Source: Candidatus Kapaibacterium sp. (GTDB taxonomy: Bacteria; Bacteroidota; Ignavibacteria; Kapaibacteriales; NICIL-2). Taken from it: 64,000 bases of DNA. Under the pieces are notes generated by a model. It saw only the letters and a program-made list of their open reading frames with translations, was not told the DNA's origin and ran no database searches. A program made the position numbers and the translations under genes. The stretch spans positions 805,189-869,188 of the forward strand of contig BPHJ01000001.1 of assembly GCA_026003475.1 (NCBI GenBank). The letters run 5' to 3'. Positions 31,727-40,386 of the stretch are shown here, piece after piece. Each line of letters starts with the position of its first letter. The first letter of the stretch is position 1.

Positions 31727-32794
31727 ATGCTTCGACAATCACTACCACAACCTCCCTCCCCACATCAACTGTTCCATATTTGGTTCGGTCTGCAGTTCGG
31801 CCGTCATCTACGCATTGCAGTGGCTCTTGCCCTAGTCCTGGCAATCGGCTGCAATGGGAACTCTGGACAGAATCAACATGTGAAACAGACCCCATCGGCT
31901 GACCAACAGCGTTTGGAGCCGCCACGTCCGAATGGTGAGCGTCTGGTTGAATATGTTCGTACTCAACTATCGTGGGGGCCGCGCGTACCGGGGACACCTG
32001 CGCATGATTCCTGCCGTCGGTGGCTGATTGCACAACTGCGCGCATCGGCTGATACTGTCTTCGAGCAACGGTTCGAAGTCACGGTCTATGGCAAACGGTA
32101 TGCATGCACGAATATTCTCGCTCGGCTTTTCCCCTCGCGAATGAATCGAGTATTGCTCTGTGCCCATTGGGATTCGCGTCCCACTGCCGACGAAGACCCG
32201 ATTCGCTCCAACCGAAGCAAGCCAATCCTCGGTGCGAACGACGGGGCCAGCGGTGTCGCAGTTGTCTTGGAACTTGTCCGCCTGCTGCGCCAGCAACCAC
32301 CCGGCGATGTTGGGATTGATGTAGCACTCTTCGATGCGGAGGACATGGGGGCGCCATCCGATGAAACAATGTTCTGCCTGGGTTCGAAACAGTTGGTACG
32401 AGACTTTCCCTTCCCCAATCGCCCACGGTATGGTATCCTCTTCGATTTGGTTGGCGATCAGGAGGCAAAATTTCCGATTGAGTACAACTCGCAAACAGCG
32501 GCTGAACCGCTTGTTGCTCGATTGTGGAATTTGGGTGCGCTCTATGGTGGGGGGCACTTCGTTCAGCAAGTCGGCGGTAGCGTTGTCGATGATCACCTTT
32601 CCCTCATCGAGTTTGGCATCCCAACGGCAAACATCATTGACATCGAACTCGTCGGTAATCGCGCTGCAAATCAACGCCGCCGCTATTGGCACACCTTGGC
32701 AGACGATCTGCGCAACATCTCTGGAGAGACCATGAGCAGCGTCGTTCGGGTGGTGTTGGCGTTGCTGTATTCAGAAACTCCCTTCCCATTGTAA
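31727..32794 (+). CDS. Glutaminyl-peptide cyclotransferase-like lipoprotein (M28 fold)
   Basis: Converts N-terminal glutamine of exported proteins to pyroglutamate. The 355-residue protein has a long basic N-terminus, a hydrophobic stretch and a lipobox ending in Cys42 (LAIGC), so it is probably a membrane-anchored lipoprotein. The single-zinc cyclase pattern is visible: Asp172 in GANDGASG, Glu205-Asp206 in FDAEDMG, Asp289 in DDHLSL and Trp321-His322 in YWHT. AHWDSRP and FGIPTANIIDI also fit the animal-type (type II) glutaminyl cyclase family. A plain aminopeptidase of the same fold would carry a second metal set; DDH and YWHT favour the cyclase. A GTG at 31706 is an alternative start. Confidence 0.88.
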   Translation: MLRQSLPQPPSPHQLFHIWFGLQFGRHLRIAVALALVLAIGCNGNSGQNQHVKQTPSADQQRLEPPRPNGERLVEYVRTQLSWGPRVPGTPAHDSCRRWLIAQLRASADTVFEQRFEVTVYGKRYACTNILARLFPSRMNRVLLCAHWDSRPTADEDPIRSNRSKPILGANDGASGVAVVLELVRLLRQQPPGDVGIDVALFDAEDMGAPSDETMFCLGSKQLVRDFPFPNRPRYGILFDLVGDQEAKFPIEYNSQTAAEPLVARLWNLGALYGGGHFVQQVGGSVVDDHLSLIEFGIPTANIIDIELVGNRAANQRRRYWHTLADDLRNISGETMSSVVRVVLALLYSETPFPL

Positions 32795-32796
32795 CG

Positions 32797-33687
32797 ATGA
32801 GTGAATTGCTTTTTTACAAAGTCACTCTCGGTATCAACCATGAGCTGCAGGAAATACTCCTGGCTCAGCTCTCCATGCCAGAATTTCTTGGTGCTGAGCA
32901 GCAGGAGGATACTATTGTCCTCTGGTTTAGCAGCAACATCGCTGTCTCGGTATTAGAGGAGTGGCTCACAAGTTGGTTGCATACCATTGGCCACGATCGC
33001 GCACAGTTATCCGTTGAGCGCATTCCAGCAGAAAATTGGCTCGCTCTCTGGCGTTCGTCGCTTGAGCCGATCAGTATTGCCAACCGTATCCGCATTGTAC
33101 CGTTTGCCGATGCTGCACTACAACAAACTGGTGCTGCTGACGAAGCAGTGTCGAGTATGGATTCGAATTCGGGAGTGCATACCATCATCATCGAACCCAA
33201 GATGGCGTTCGGGACGGGTCACCATGCAACAACGCGAATGTGCGTTGAATTGATGCTCGATGTCGTCCGCGCTGGTTCGCATTGGCTCGACATCGGCACT
33301 GGTAGCGGTATACTTGCCATCGTTGCTGCAAAGCTTGGTGCAGCTCACGTTACCGCGCTGGATAACGATCCGGATGCTACTGCAAACGCCAGTGAAAATC
33401 TTGCGTGCAATGGGTGCAGCAATGTTGTAACGCTCCGCTATGCGGACGCACTCACCATAGACCACCCGCCTGTTGATGGTATCGTGGCCAATCTTCACCA
33501 TACGCTCCTGGTCCAGTTGAGCAAGTTGTTCGCGACGGTGTTACGAGCTGGCGGATGGCTGATCGTAAGTGGGATTCTCATCGAACAAGTCGAAGATGTC
33601 GAAACAGCCTTCATCGAATCTGGATTTCGCCTCGATTGCACGCTTACCCAAGGCGAATGGGCTGCACTTCGGATGTACCGACAATGA
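32797..33687 (+). CDS. prmA: Ribosomal protein L11 methyltransferase
   Basis: S-adenosylmethionine-dependent methylation of ribosomal protein L11. The 296-residue chain has a typical N-terminal L11-recognition domain (MSELLFYKVTLG) and the methyltransferase core: EPKMAFGTGHHATTRM, the SAM loop LDIGTGSGILAI and DNDP, and the substrate-site segment IVANLHHTLL, where relatives have NI. The ATG at 32797 follows the cyclase stop by two bases; the stop overlaps the next gene by 4 bp. Confidence 0.93.
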   Translation: MSELLFYKVTLGINHELQEILLAQLSMPEFLGAEQQEDTIVLWFSSNIAVSVLEEWLTSWLHTIGHDRAQLSVERIPAENWLALWRSSLEPISIANRIRIVPFADAALQQTGAADEAVSSMDSNSGVHTIIIEPKMAFGTGHHATTRMCVELMLDVVRAGSHWLDIGTGSGILAIVAAKLGAAHVTALDNDPDATANASENLACNGCSNVVTLRYADALTIDHPPVDGIVANLHHTLLVQLSKLFATVLRAGGWLIVSGILIEQVEDVETAFIESGFRLDCTLTQGEWAALRMYRQ

Positions 33688-34589
33688 CCATTGCCGCTCT
33701 CGATATTGGAACGAATACGCTCCTGATGCTGGTTGCCCGCATTGGAGGGACCAGCTTCACCGTTCTTGCCGATGAGCACGACATCGCTCGCCTCGGTGAG
33801 GGAGTTGGTCAAACAGGGAGAATAAGCGCCGCTGCAATCGAGCGTGCTCGTGGCATTATCGCGCGTTACTCAGCAATTGCGAATAAGCACGGTGCCCAGA
33901 TTCGCGCCGCTGTCGGGACAAGTGTCTTTCGTTCAGCAACCAACGCACGTGAAGTTGCCGCAGAACTTGGAGCGCTGTGGGGTGCGCCAATCGAGATTCT
34001 CTCCGGCGAGCAAGAAGCAGAGTTATGCTTTTTCGGTACTGTTCCGGATGGAAGACATGCTGCAGTTCTCGATATCGGAGGCGGCAGTACCGAACTCATC
34101 GCAGGACACGGAAGAATGATCACCTATCGTCGCAGCATCGAGGTGGGTGCTCTACGATTAGCAGAGCGCTACTGGCGATCGCTTCCAGCACAGGCAGATG
34201 CTGTAAAGGAAGCATGGTGCGTCACATACGACGCACTTGGAATATTGCGTGCTTGCGGTGCGCTTGAGCAGCTCTATGCAGTCGCAGGAACCCCAACGAC
34301 GCTCGCACTTCTTGCTACCGGAGCTCCACACTTTGATTCTGTGCTTGTTGATGGTCACGTGTTACGTCGAGATACGCTTGAACAACTCTGGGATCAGATT
34401 TCAACTGCCACACTCGACCGGCTCCGCGCGTTACCTGGGGTTCATCCACACCGTGCGGACATTCTCCCTGCTGGAACGTTGATTCTTCGTGCTGCAATGG
34501 ATGTGCTCGGATTGGCAGAACTGACCGTAAGCGTTCGCGGTGTCCGATACGGTGTGGTCCAACGCATTCGCATGCAGCTTGCAATGTGA
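33684..34589 (+). CDS. Ppx/GppA-family exopolyphosphatase/guanosine pentaphosphatase
   Basis: Acts on polyphosphate or pppGpp. The 301-residue chain has the ASKHA ATPase folds: ALDIGTNTLLML at the start, EEAELC-like SGEQEAELCF and LDIGGGSTELI for the phosphate-binding loops. It is the short form without the HD-type C-terminal domain. The ATG overlaps the prmA stop by 4 bp. Which of the two substrates is used cannot be told from sequence. Confidence 0.88.
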   Translation: MTIAALDIGTNTLLMLVARIGGTSFTVLADEHDIARLGEGVGQTGRISAAAIERARGIIARYSAIANKHGAQIRAAVGTSVFRSATNAREVAAELGALWGAPIEILSGEQEAELCFFGTVPDGRHAAVLDIGGGSTELIAGHGRMITYRRSIEVGALRLAERYWRSLPAQADAVKEAWCVTYDALGILRACGALEQLYAVAGTPTTLALLATGAPHFDSVLVDGHVLRRDTLEQLWDQISTATLDRLRALPGVHPHRADILPAGTLILRAAMDVLGLAELTVSVRGVRYGVVQRIRMQLAM

Positions 34590-34667
34590 ACTACCCCTTG
34601 ACACGTTGAGCAAAAGAAATTTTTCCTAAGCCGGTAGAAGGAAAAAACCAGAGCGAACTGCTGCCCG

Positions 34668-34675
34668 TATATTTG
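34668..34675 (+). promoter_or_regulatory. TATATTTG promoter box upstream of the lipoprotein pair
   Basis: TATATTTG, followed by C, lies 36 bases before the ATG at 34712 in the 122-bp spacer after the ppx/gppA gene. A TTGACA at 34598-34603 is too far upstream to pair with it and may be chance. Confidence 0.4.
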
Positions 34676-34711
34676 CGTCGTAATTGTCGAACCAACCTAG
34701 TGGGGCTTCCT

Positions 34712-35053
34712 ATGAACCGCTTCTACCGGCGGCAATGGCTCAGCACGGGAGTCATCACGATGCTAGTTGTGGGGCTCAGTGGATGCACGAAGATGATTCA
34801 GCCCGACCAACTGGCAGAACTCAAGCAACTCCGTGCACGTGAAATACAGTTGGCACAATCTATCCGTGACGCTGAATCACGAAAACAACGGCTGGAGCGA
34901 GAACTATCGTCGCGCCAGGACGAGGTCAAGCGTTGCAAGGATTTACAGGCAACCTTGCAATCTCGGTTGAATGGCTTTCCGTCCAATCTCGGTGAGCCCT
35001 TAGCGGAAGCACCGCCTGCACCCCCCGTTCAAAAGAAAGGTCGTCAGAAGTAA
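34712..35053 (+). CDS. Small coiled-coil lipoprotein
   Basis: A 113-residue protein with a basic N-terminus, hydrophobic segment and lipobox VGLSGC, so probably a lipoprotein. The mature part is a long charged helix (LAELKQLRAREIQLAQSI and SRKQRLERELSSRQDEVKRC) with heptad spacing, ending in a Pro/Ala-rich tail with basic residues. It resembles Lpp-like or SlyB-like spacers only in general form. It is paired with the next lipoprotein gene, which has the same coiled-coil character and a matching KRCQDENNRL/KRCKDL motif, so the two may form a complex. Function unknown. Confidence 0.72.
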   Translation: MNRFYRRQWLSTGVITMLVVGLSGCTKMIQPDQLAELKQLRAREIQLAQSIRDAESRKQRLERELSSRQDEVKRCKDLQATLQSRLNGFPSNLGEPLAEAPPAPPVQKKGRQK

Positions 35054-35074
35054 CACCAACTCAGAGGAGAACAT

Positions 35075-35926
35075 ATGAAACAGATAACACTCTTCGGTGC
35101 CATTACCCTTGTGCTTGCGTGGGGTATGATGAGCTGTGGTTCGTCGCAAGTTGTCCGTGCGCCTGAAACCAAGCCCGACAGCTTACTCACCTACGACGAA
35201 GCAATCCTTCGGCTTGACGACTGGCGCATGCGCATTCGCAAACTCGAGGATGATGAGCAAAAGATGCAGGGCGAGGTCAAGCTCCTTGAAGAACGGCTCA
35301 ACGCTGCAGTTGCAGATTTGAAGCGCTGCCAGGATGAGAATAACCGTCTCATTGGAGCAACCGATGCTCAAATCAATCAATTTCGTGAGCGCCTTGGTCG
35401 GCTGGAAGGTCGGATACGAGAGCTGCGCGGATTGAGCGACAACGACTTCGAGCCACGGCGGAATGAAGTCTATGCCTTAGCGGCAGAGTGGAATCGCCTC
35501 CGTCAGGAAAAGATTGCTGTGCTGCCAGAGTTTTTCGACCGGATGATTGCAGCTCGCCGCGATATTCAATCGCTCATGGATCGCAAACCAGCCTGGAAAG
35601 GGAAATACGTGGTCCGGCCGTGGAGCGAATCGAAAGATTGCCTCTGGAATATCGCTGGGCAAAGCGAGGTGTACGGTGATCCCTATCATTGGCCAAAGAT
35701 TTGGCAAGCAAACACCGACATGATCCGTAATCCGGATATCATCCAGCCCGGATGGGAGCTGAACGTTCCTCCGCCTGGTCCCTTGACACCAGAGGAAAAG
35801 CGAGCAGAGCGACGGTACTGGCGCAAAAAGCGCGAAGCAATGGCTGCGCAAGCGCAAGCTCAACAAACTCCACCGCAGCCAGCACCGGCAAATGAACAGT
35901 CCGAACGTGGCTCCTCAAAGCCATAG
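35075..35926 (+). CDS. Coiled-coil lipoprotein with C-terminal LysM-like domain
   Basis: A 283-residue lipoprotein (signal ending GMMSCGSS) with a Shine-Dalgarno-like AGAGGAG upstream. A coiled-coil region covers about residues 40-130 (KLEDDEQKMQGEVKLLEERL). A LysM-like domain (YVVRPWSESKDCLWNIAGQ, WPKIWQANTDMI, PDIIQPGWELNVP) follows at about 180-235; it would bind peptidoglycan. The C-terminal tail is rich in Ala, Gln and Pro. Both genes of this pair probably belong to an envelope or cell-wall-spanning assembly. This is inference from sequence character. Confidence 0.82.
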   Translation: MKQITLFGAITLVLAWGMMSCGSSQVVRAPETKPDSLLTYDEAILRLDDWRMRIRKLEDDEQKMQGEVKLLEERLNAAVADLKRCQDENNRLIGATDAQINQFRERLGRLEGRIRELRGLSDNDFEPRRNEVYALAAEWNRLRQEKIAVLPEFFDRMIAARRDIQSLMDRKPAWKGKYVVRPWSESKDCLWNIAGQSEVYGDPYHWPKIWQANTDMIRNPDIIQPGWELNVPPPGPLTPEEKRAERRYWRKKREAMAAQAQAQQTPPQPAPANEQSERGSSKP

Positions 35927-35961
35927 TTGCAGAAGATCTATCCGCAGCTTTTCTCTGCCTG

Positions 35962-35988
35962 TGGGCACATCAGCGTATGATGTGCCCA
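35962..35988 (+). terminator. Perfect 11-bp hairpin between the LysM lipoprotein gene and phoH
   Basis: TGGGCACATCA (35962-35972) and TGATGTGCCCA (35978-35988) pair perfectly around a 5-base loop. The bases after it (TTGTGCATTTCT) are T-rich but not a clean run. It is the best hairpin in the window and probably ends the lipoprotein transcript, or is an RNA stability element. Confidence 0.65.
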
Positions 35989-36073
35989 TTGTGCATTTCT
36001 GCTACAAGCACGACAAGTGTTTTTCGTTGTATATTTTGGATGTCACGAGTATGTTGTACCAACGCAGCAGTTG

Positions 36074-37090
36074 ATGGACTACATCGAACGTCGGATCAAG
36101 ATTGGTGAAGCAGATCCAGCAGCCTTACTCGGTGCCAACGATGCGCATCTTCACATGCTGGAAAGCCGCTTCCCTGCAACCATCGTGTTCCGGAACAACA
36201 CCCTCTCGCTCCGTGGTGCGCCCGATGAAATTCGCCAACTTGAAAGCGTCATCAATGAGATGCTCTACGTGCTCAAGCGAAAAGGGATGCTGACGACAAG
36301 CGACGTCGAAGAAATCATTGCACTCGTAGATGAATCGCCGACCACAACCGGTGACCCACAGCAGCTAACGTCGCGTCAATCCCTCAATGACGTCATCGTC
36401 TGGGGGCGGAAAGATCCCGTTCGCCCGCGGACAGCACGCCAGCGGGAATATGTCGAGAAAGTCGCTCGGTGTGACGTCGTCTTTGCAATCGGTCCAGCAG
36501 GGACCGGCAAAACATACTTGGCCGTCGCGATGGCGCTTGCCGCCTTACGCTCAAATCGGGTGCAACGGATTATCCTCACTCGCCCGGCTGTGGAGGCAGG
36601 AGAATCACTGGGATATTTACCTGGCGACCTGTTCGAGAAGGTACATCCATACCTTCGTCCGCTGCTCGATGCTGTTTCGGATATGGTCCCACCCGACAAA
36701 CTCAAAAATCTCAACGAAAAGCAAATCATCGAGATTATTCCCCTTGCCTACATGCGCGGACGCACCCTCAACAATGCGTTCATCATCCTCGACGAAGCTC
36801 AGAATACCACCATCGGGCAAATGAAAATGTTTCTGACCCGCTTAGGGCAGGGTTCAAAAGCTATCATCACCGGGGACGTAACGCAAATTGATCTGGCATC
36901 GAGTACGCAATCTGGCTTGCTCGATGTCCAGAGCATTCTACGCGGTATCGAAGGTATCGAGTTCGTGTACTTCGACAAAAGCGACGTCGTCCGACACCGC
37001 CTGGTGATGGATATCATTGATGCCTACGAGCGCAGCCAACAGCAACGCGCACAGCAGCAGCAACTACCGCTGGAGCAAAGCCCGCAATGA
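36074..37090 (+). CDS. PhoH-family ATPase
   Basis: A 338-residue cytoplasmic P-loop protein. It has a KH-like N-terminal region, Walker A GPAGTGKT, the PhoH signature TRPAVEAGESLGYLPGD, a Walker B-like ILDEAQNTT and the SGDVTQ-like TGDVTQIDL. PhoH proteins bind ATP and are linked to RNA handling, but the reaction is not established. The C-terminal tail is Gln-rich (QQQRAQQQQ). The ATG at 36074 gives MDYIERRIK; longer reading from TTG at 36017 adds a hydrophobic stretch that is not family-like. It overlaps the cdaA gene by 4 bp. Confidence 0.93.
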   Translation: MDYIERRIKIGEADPAALLGANDAHLHMLESRFPATIVFRNNTLSLRGAPDEIRQLESVINEMLYVLKRKGMLTTSDVEEIIALVDESPTTTGDPQQLTSRQSLNDVIVWGRKDPVRPRTARQREYVEKVARCDVVFAIGPAGTGKTYLAVAMALAALRSNRVQRIILTRPAVEAGESLGYLPGDLFEKVHPYLRPLLDAVSDMVPPDKLKNLNEKQIIEIIPLAYMRGRTLNNAFIILDEAQNTTIGQMKMFLTRLGQGSKAIITGDVTQIDLASSTQSGLLDVQSILRGIEGIEFVYFDKSDVVRHRLVMDIIDAYERSQQQRAQQQQLPLEQSPQ

Positions 37091-37890
37091 TCGAGCTCTT
37101 TCGGGTCGGTTTTGTCAGTGTGACGATTGTGGATGTACTCGACATCCTTGTCGTCGCAGCTATATTCTACGTCGTCTATCGTTCGCTGCGCGCAACCGTT
37201 GCTGTTCAGATTCTGCTCGGATTACTCGTGCTCGTGGCGCTCTCGTTTGTGGTTAGCAGTGTCAACATGAAGGCGCTCAGTTGGATCATCAATTCCGTGA
37301 TGAGCATTTGGCTCATTGCATTCATCATTCTGTTTCAGCCGGAGCTTCGCCGTCTCCTGACTGAAATCACGCAGACTCGACTGTTCCAGATTTTCTCGCG
37401 TAGCGGCATCAGTCAGACCGTCGAGGAAGTGCTCGAAGCAGTCAAGGAATTGTCCGAAAAACATATCGGCGCACTCATCATCTTTACCCGTGGACAAAAC
37501 ATCAAAGTCACTATCGAGACTGGGGTGCCGCTCAAGGCGGTGGTATCGTCGGAATTGCTCATTTCGATTTTCAACCCCCGCTCCCCGCTCCACGATGGCG
37601 CTGTCGTTATCGAAGGCTCGACGATTGTCGCAGCCCGCTGCATTCTGCCTTTGAGCAGTCAGCGCAAGGTTGGTGGCAGAAATCTGGGAACACGGCATCG
37701 TGCTGCACTCGGAATTTCTGAGCAATCCGACGTTCTTACGCTGGTGGTTTCGGAAGAAACCGGCAGCATCTCGCTGGCTGATCGCGGCCAGCTTCTGCAG
37801 AACATTCCGTTTGCCGATCTCCGCACCAAGCTCAATGAACATCTCAAGCCATCGTTTGAACGCACTGCCACCGTTGTTGCATCTGTATGA
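37087..37890 (+). CDS. cdaA: Diadenylate cyclase, CdaA type
   Basis: Makes c-di-AMP from two ATP molecules at the inner membrane. The 267-residue protein has three membrane helices in the first 85 residues (for example VVAAIFYVVYRSL, QILLGLLVLVALSFVV, INSVMSIWLIAFIILF). The DAC domain follows, with DGA at 170-172 (LHDGAVVI) and RHR at 203-205 (GTRHRAALG), both needed for activity. No CdaR or GlmM gene is next to it; it overlaps phoH upstream and pcm downstream by 4 bp each. c-di-AMP is usual in Gram-positives but also known in Bacteroidota. Confidence 0.96.
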   Translation: MIELFRVGFVSVTIVDVLDILVVAAIFYVVYRSLRATVAVQILLGLLVLVALSFVVSSVNMKALSWIINSVMSIWLIAFIILFQPELRRLLTEITQTRLFQIFSRSGISQTVEEVLEAVKELSEKHIGALIIFTRGQNIKVTIETGVPLKAVVSSELLISIFNPRSPLHDGAVVIEGSTIVAARCILPLSSQRKVGGRNLGTRHRAALGISEQSDVLTLVVSEETGSISLADRGQLLQNIPFADLRTKLNEHLKPSFERTATVVASV

Positions 37891-38558
37891 GCCATCGCTT
37901 CATCCTCGAAGAGTCCAAACAGGAATTACTTGCATCGCTGGAGCGTCGAGGCATTGAGCAGCGTGTACTCAACGCGATAGCGCAGGTACCCCGTGAACGC
38001 TTTGTGCCGCCAGCCCTTCTCCATCGCGCCTACGAAGACACCTCGCTTCCGATTGGGCATGGACAGACCATCTCCCAACCCTACACCGTTGCGTACATGA
38101 CGCAACTACTCAACGTCGAGCCTGGTCATCGCGTCTTGGAAGTGGGCACTGGCAGCGGCTACCAAACGGCAATCCTCTGCGCGCTTGGTGCAACAGTCTG
38201 GAGCATCGAACGCATCGGTGAGCTTTCTCAGCAAGCGCGCAGGGTGTTGAACTCGATCGGGTATTCACCCACGCTCATTGTCGGCGATGGATGGGAGGGT
38301 TATCCGCAAGCCGCACCATTTGACCGCATCATCGTCACAGCTGCTGCACCGGAAATCCCGATGCAGTTAGCACGGCAGTTGGCTGTTGGTGGAATCTTGG
38401 TTGTTCCTGTCGGCCAGAATGACCAACACATGTACCAACTCCGGCGAGTCAGCGAGAATGAATTCGACGTCTTCTCCTCGGCACAGCGGTTTCGGTTTGT
38501 GCCCTTCATTCGAGCCGGACATGATGAGGCTGCATCAACGCCACGAGCAGGCAATTAG
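37887..38558 (+). CDS. pcm: Protein-L-isoaspartate O-methyltransferase
   Basis: Repairs isoaspartyl damage in proteins with S-adenosylmethionine. The 223-residue chain has the family motifs PRERFVPP, AYEDTSLPIGHGQTISQPY (two short parts), the SAM loop LEVGTGSGYQTAIL and the C-terminal IIVTAAAPEIP. Length is normal. It sits between cdaA (4-bp overlap) and miaA, and likely shares their transcript. Confidence 0.95.
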   Translation: MSHRFILEESKQELLASLERRGIEQRVLNAIAQVPRERFVPPALLHRAYEDTSLPIGHGQTISQPYTVAYMTQLLNVEPGHRVLEVGTGSGYQTAILCALGATVWSIERIGELSQQARRVLNSIGYSPTLIVGDGWEGYPQAAPFDRIIVTAAAPEIPMQLARQLAVGGILVVPVGQNDQHMYQLRRVSENEFDVFSSAQRFRFVPFIRAGHDEAASTPRAGN

Positions 38559-38580
38559 CCACCAACCGCCGAACCAATCC

Positions 38581-39537
38581 GTGGACAACCCTATCCCACG
38601 CGTTCTTGTCATCGAAGGGCCGACAGCTTCGGGGAAAACCGCACTTGCCCATCGTCTTGCCGAGGAACTCCCACTCGAGATCATTTCGGCTGACTCCCGT
38701 CAAATCTACCGCGGGCTCGACATCGGAACCGCAAAACCAACACCGGCGGAACGCACCAAGTACCACTACCAGGGCATCGATCTCTGCTATCCAGACCAGC
38801 AGATGAGTGCTGGCACCTTTGCTCACCTTGCCTGGAAATGGATTCAAGCCATCGTGTCGAGGGGAAATGCTCCGCTCATCGTCGGTGGCAGCGGTCTTTA
38901 TGTGCGAGCAATCCTAGAAGGCTTTGTTTCAGAGCCGAACACTATCCCCGCGGAGCTTCGCGCTCGGCTCATCGAACGCTTGCACACCGAAGGTCGCGAT
39001 GCACTCTATGCTGAACTGCAGGAACTCGATCCTGCGTTAGCAGCGCGTTACGCCGATCGAAATCCGCGTCGCATCCTTCGTGCACTGGAGTTTTACTACG
39101 GGCACGGTCTTCCTCTCAGTCAGGCACAACGCACCTTCCATCACGCTCCTCCACCGATGGAAGTGTTGCGCATACGCCTGTTTCCAGAGCGGGAGCGTCT
39201 TTATCGGCGCATCAATGAGAGAACGCATGCCATGTGGCAAAGCGGTTTAGTGGAGGAAACCCGCTCTCTCCTCGAGGCGGGTTATGCGCCCTCGCTTCCC
39301 GTCTTGACTACGATCGGATATGCTGAAGCGATAGCAGTGCTCCACGGCAAACTACCTCTTGAGCACGCCATCGAGCGTACAGCACAACGCACACGGCACT
39401 ACGCCAAGCGTCAGTATACGTGGCTACGGCATGCTGGCATGCATGCACCATCGGGAATTATTGACTTGCAAATGTTTGGAGATGAACCATCCATCATAAT
39501 CAGCACTATCACAAATTTTCTTTGCCAGGAACGATGA
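38581..39537 (+). CDS. miaA: tRNA dimethylallyltransferase
   Basis: Adds an isopentenyl group to A37 of tRNAs that read UNN codons. Motifs are intact: P-loop GPTASGKT near the start, SADSRQIYRGLDIGTAKPT, and VGGSGLYVRA. From the GTG at 38581 the chain has 318 residues and starts MDNPIPRVLVIEG, which fits the family and lies 22 bp after pcm. ATG codons at 38521 and 38524 are in frame and would extend it about 20 residues over the pcm end. It overlaps surE by 4 bp. Confidence 0.93.
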   Translation: MDNPIPRVLVIEGPTASGKTALAHRLAEELPLEIISADSRQIYRGLDIGTAKPTPAERTKYHYQGIDLCYPDQQMSAGTFAHLAWKWIQAIVSRGNAPLIVGGSGLYVRAILEGFVSEPNTIPAELRARLIERLHTEGRDALYAELQELDPALAARYADRNPRRILRALEFYYGHGLPLSQAQRTFHHAPPPMEVLRIRLFPERERLYRRINERTHAMWQSGLVEETRSLLEAGYAPSLPVLTTIGYAEAIAVLHGKLPLEHAIERTAQRTRHYAKRQYTWLRHAGMHAPSGIIDLQMFGDEPSIIISTITNFLCQER

Positions 39538-40286
39538 AGATTCTCGTTACCAATGACGACGGGATTGCTTCCCAGGGCATCTACGCCCTCGTGCAAGCCC
39601 TCCGCAAGATTGGAGATGTTACCGTCGTTGCTCCCGATCGGCAACAAAGCGCTGTCGGGCATGCCCTCACTGTGAGTGAACCGCTGCGAGTGACGCATAT
39701 CTGGCGGGATCGGCAATTTTTTGGCTATGCGGTCAGTGGAACACCAGCCGACTGCGTCAAACTTGCGGTTGCACGGCTCCTCGACCAAAAGCCTGACATT
39801 GTGGTTTCGGGCATCAATCACGGGTATAATACGGGCATCAACGTGCTCTATTCCGGAACGGTATCAGCAGCAACAGAAGCAATGCTCTTGGGAATACCCG
39901 CATTGGCGGTCTCCCTTGGATCGTTTGACGAACAAGCTGATTGCACCGTCGCCGCAAAAACGGCAGCATATCTTGTCGAGCGATACCACACGTTTGGGTT
40001 GCCGGCAACTACCTTGCTGAACGTCAATGTGCCTGCGCTTCCAGAATCCCAAATCAAAGGTGTTCGAATTACTCGCCAGGGACAGGGCATGTGGAACGAC
40101 ACCTACGAAGAACGGCTCGATCCCATGGGACGTCCGTACTACTGGCTACGCGGCATCTATAACCACCTCGACAGTGATCCCAATGCCGACGACGTTGCCG
40201 TTGAGCGTGGCTACATTGCCGTTACCCCGATTCGATTTCACTTGACCGACAGCGATGCAATGGAACAACTCAAGAAATGCTTGTAA
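39534..40286 (+). CDS. surE: 5'/3'-nucleotidase SurE
   Basis: Metal-dependent phosphatase for nucleoside monophosphates, widespread in stress survival. The 250-residue chain starts MKILVTNDDG with the metal-binding Asp pair, followed by VVAPDRQQSAVGHALT, SGTPADCVKLA and VSGINHGYNTGINVLYSGTV, all family motifs. The ATG at 39534 overlaps miaA by 4 bp. A TTG 12 bases upstream is less likely. About 100 bp without recognisable content separate it from the ClpB-like gene. Confidence 0.95.
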   Translation: MKILVTNDDGIASQGIYALVQALRKIGDVTVVAPDRQQSAVGHALTVSEPLRVTHIWRDRQFFGYAVSGTPADCVKLAVARLLDQKPDIVVSGINHGYNTGINVLYSGTVSAATEAMLLGIPALAVSLGSFDEQADCTVAAKTAAYLVERYHTFGLPATTLLNVNVPALPESQIKGVRITRQGQGMWNDTYEERLDPMGRPYYWLRGIYNHLDSDPNADDVAVERGYIAVTPIRFHLTDSDAMEQLKKCL

Positions 40287-40386
40287 GCGCTTGGATGGAC
40301 CAAAGGATGAAAAATGCGGCTGCTGCTCACTCGTCACACCATACGCGCAGTAGCATAAGCGTGTTCAACCATATCTCGAAATCGTG

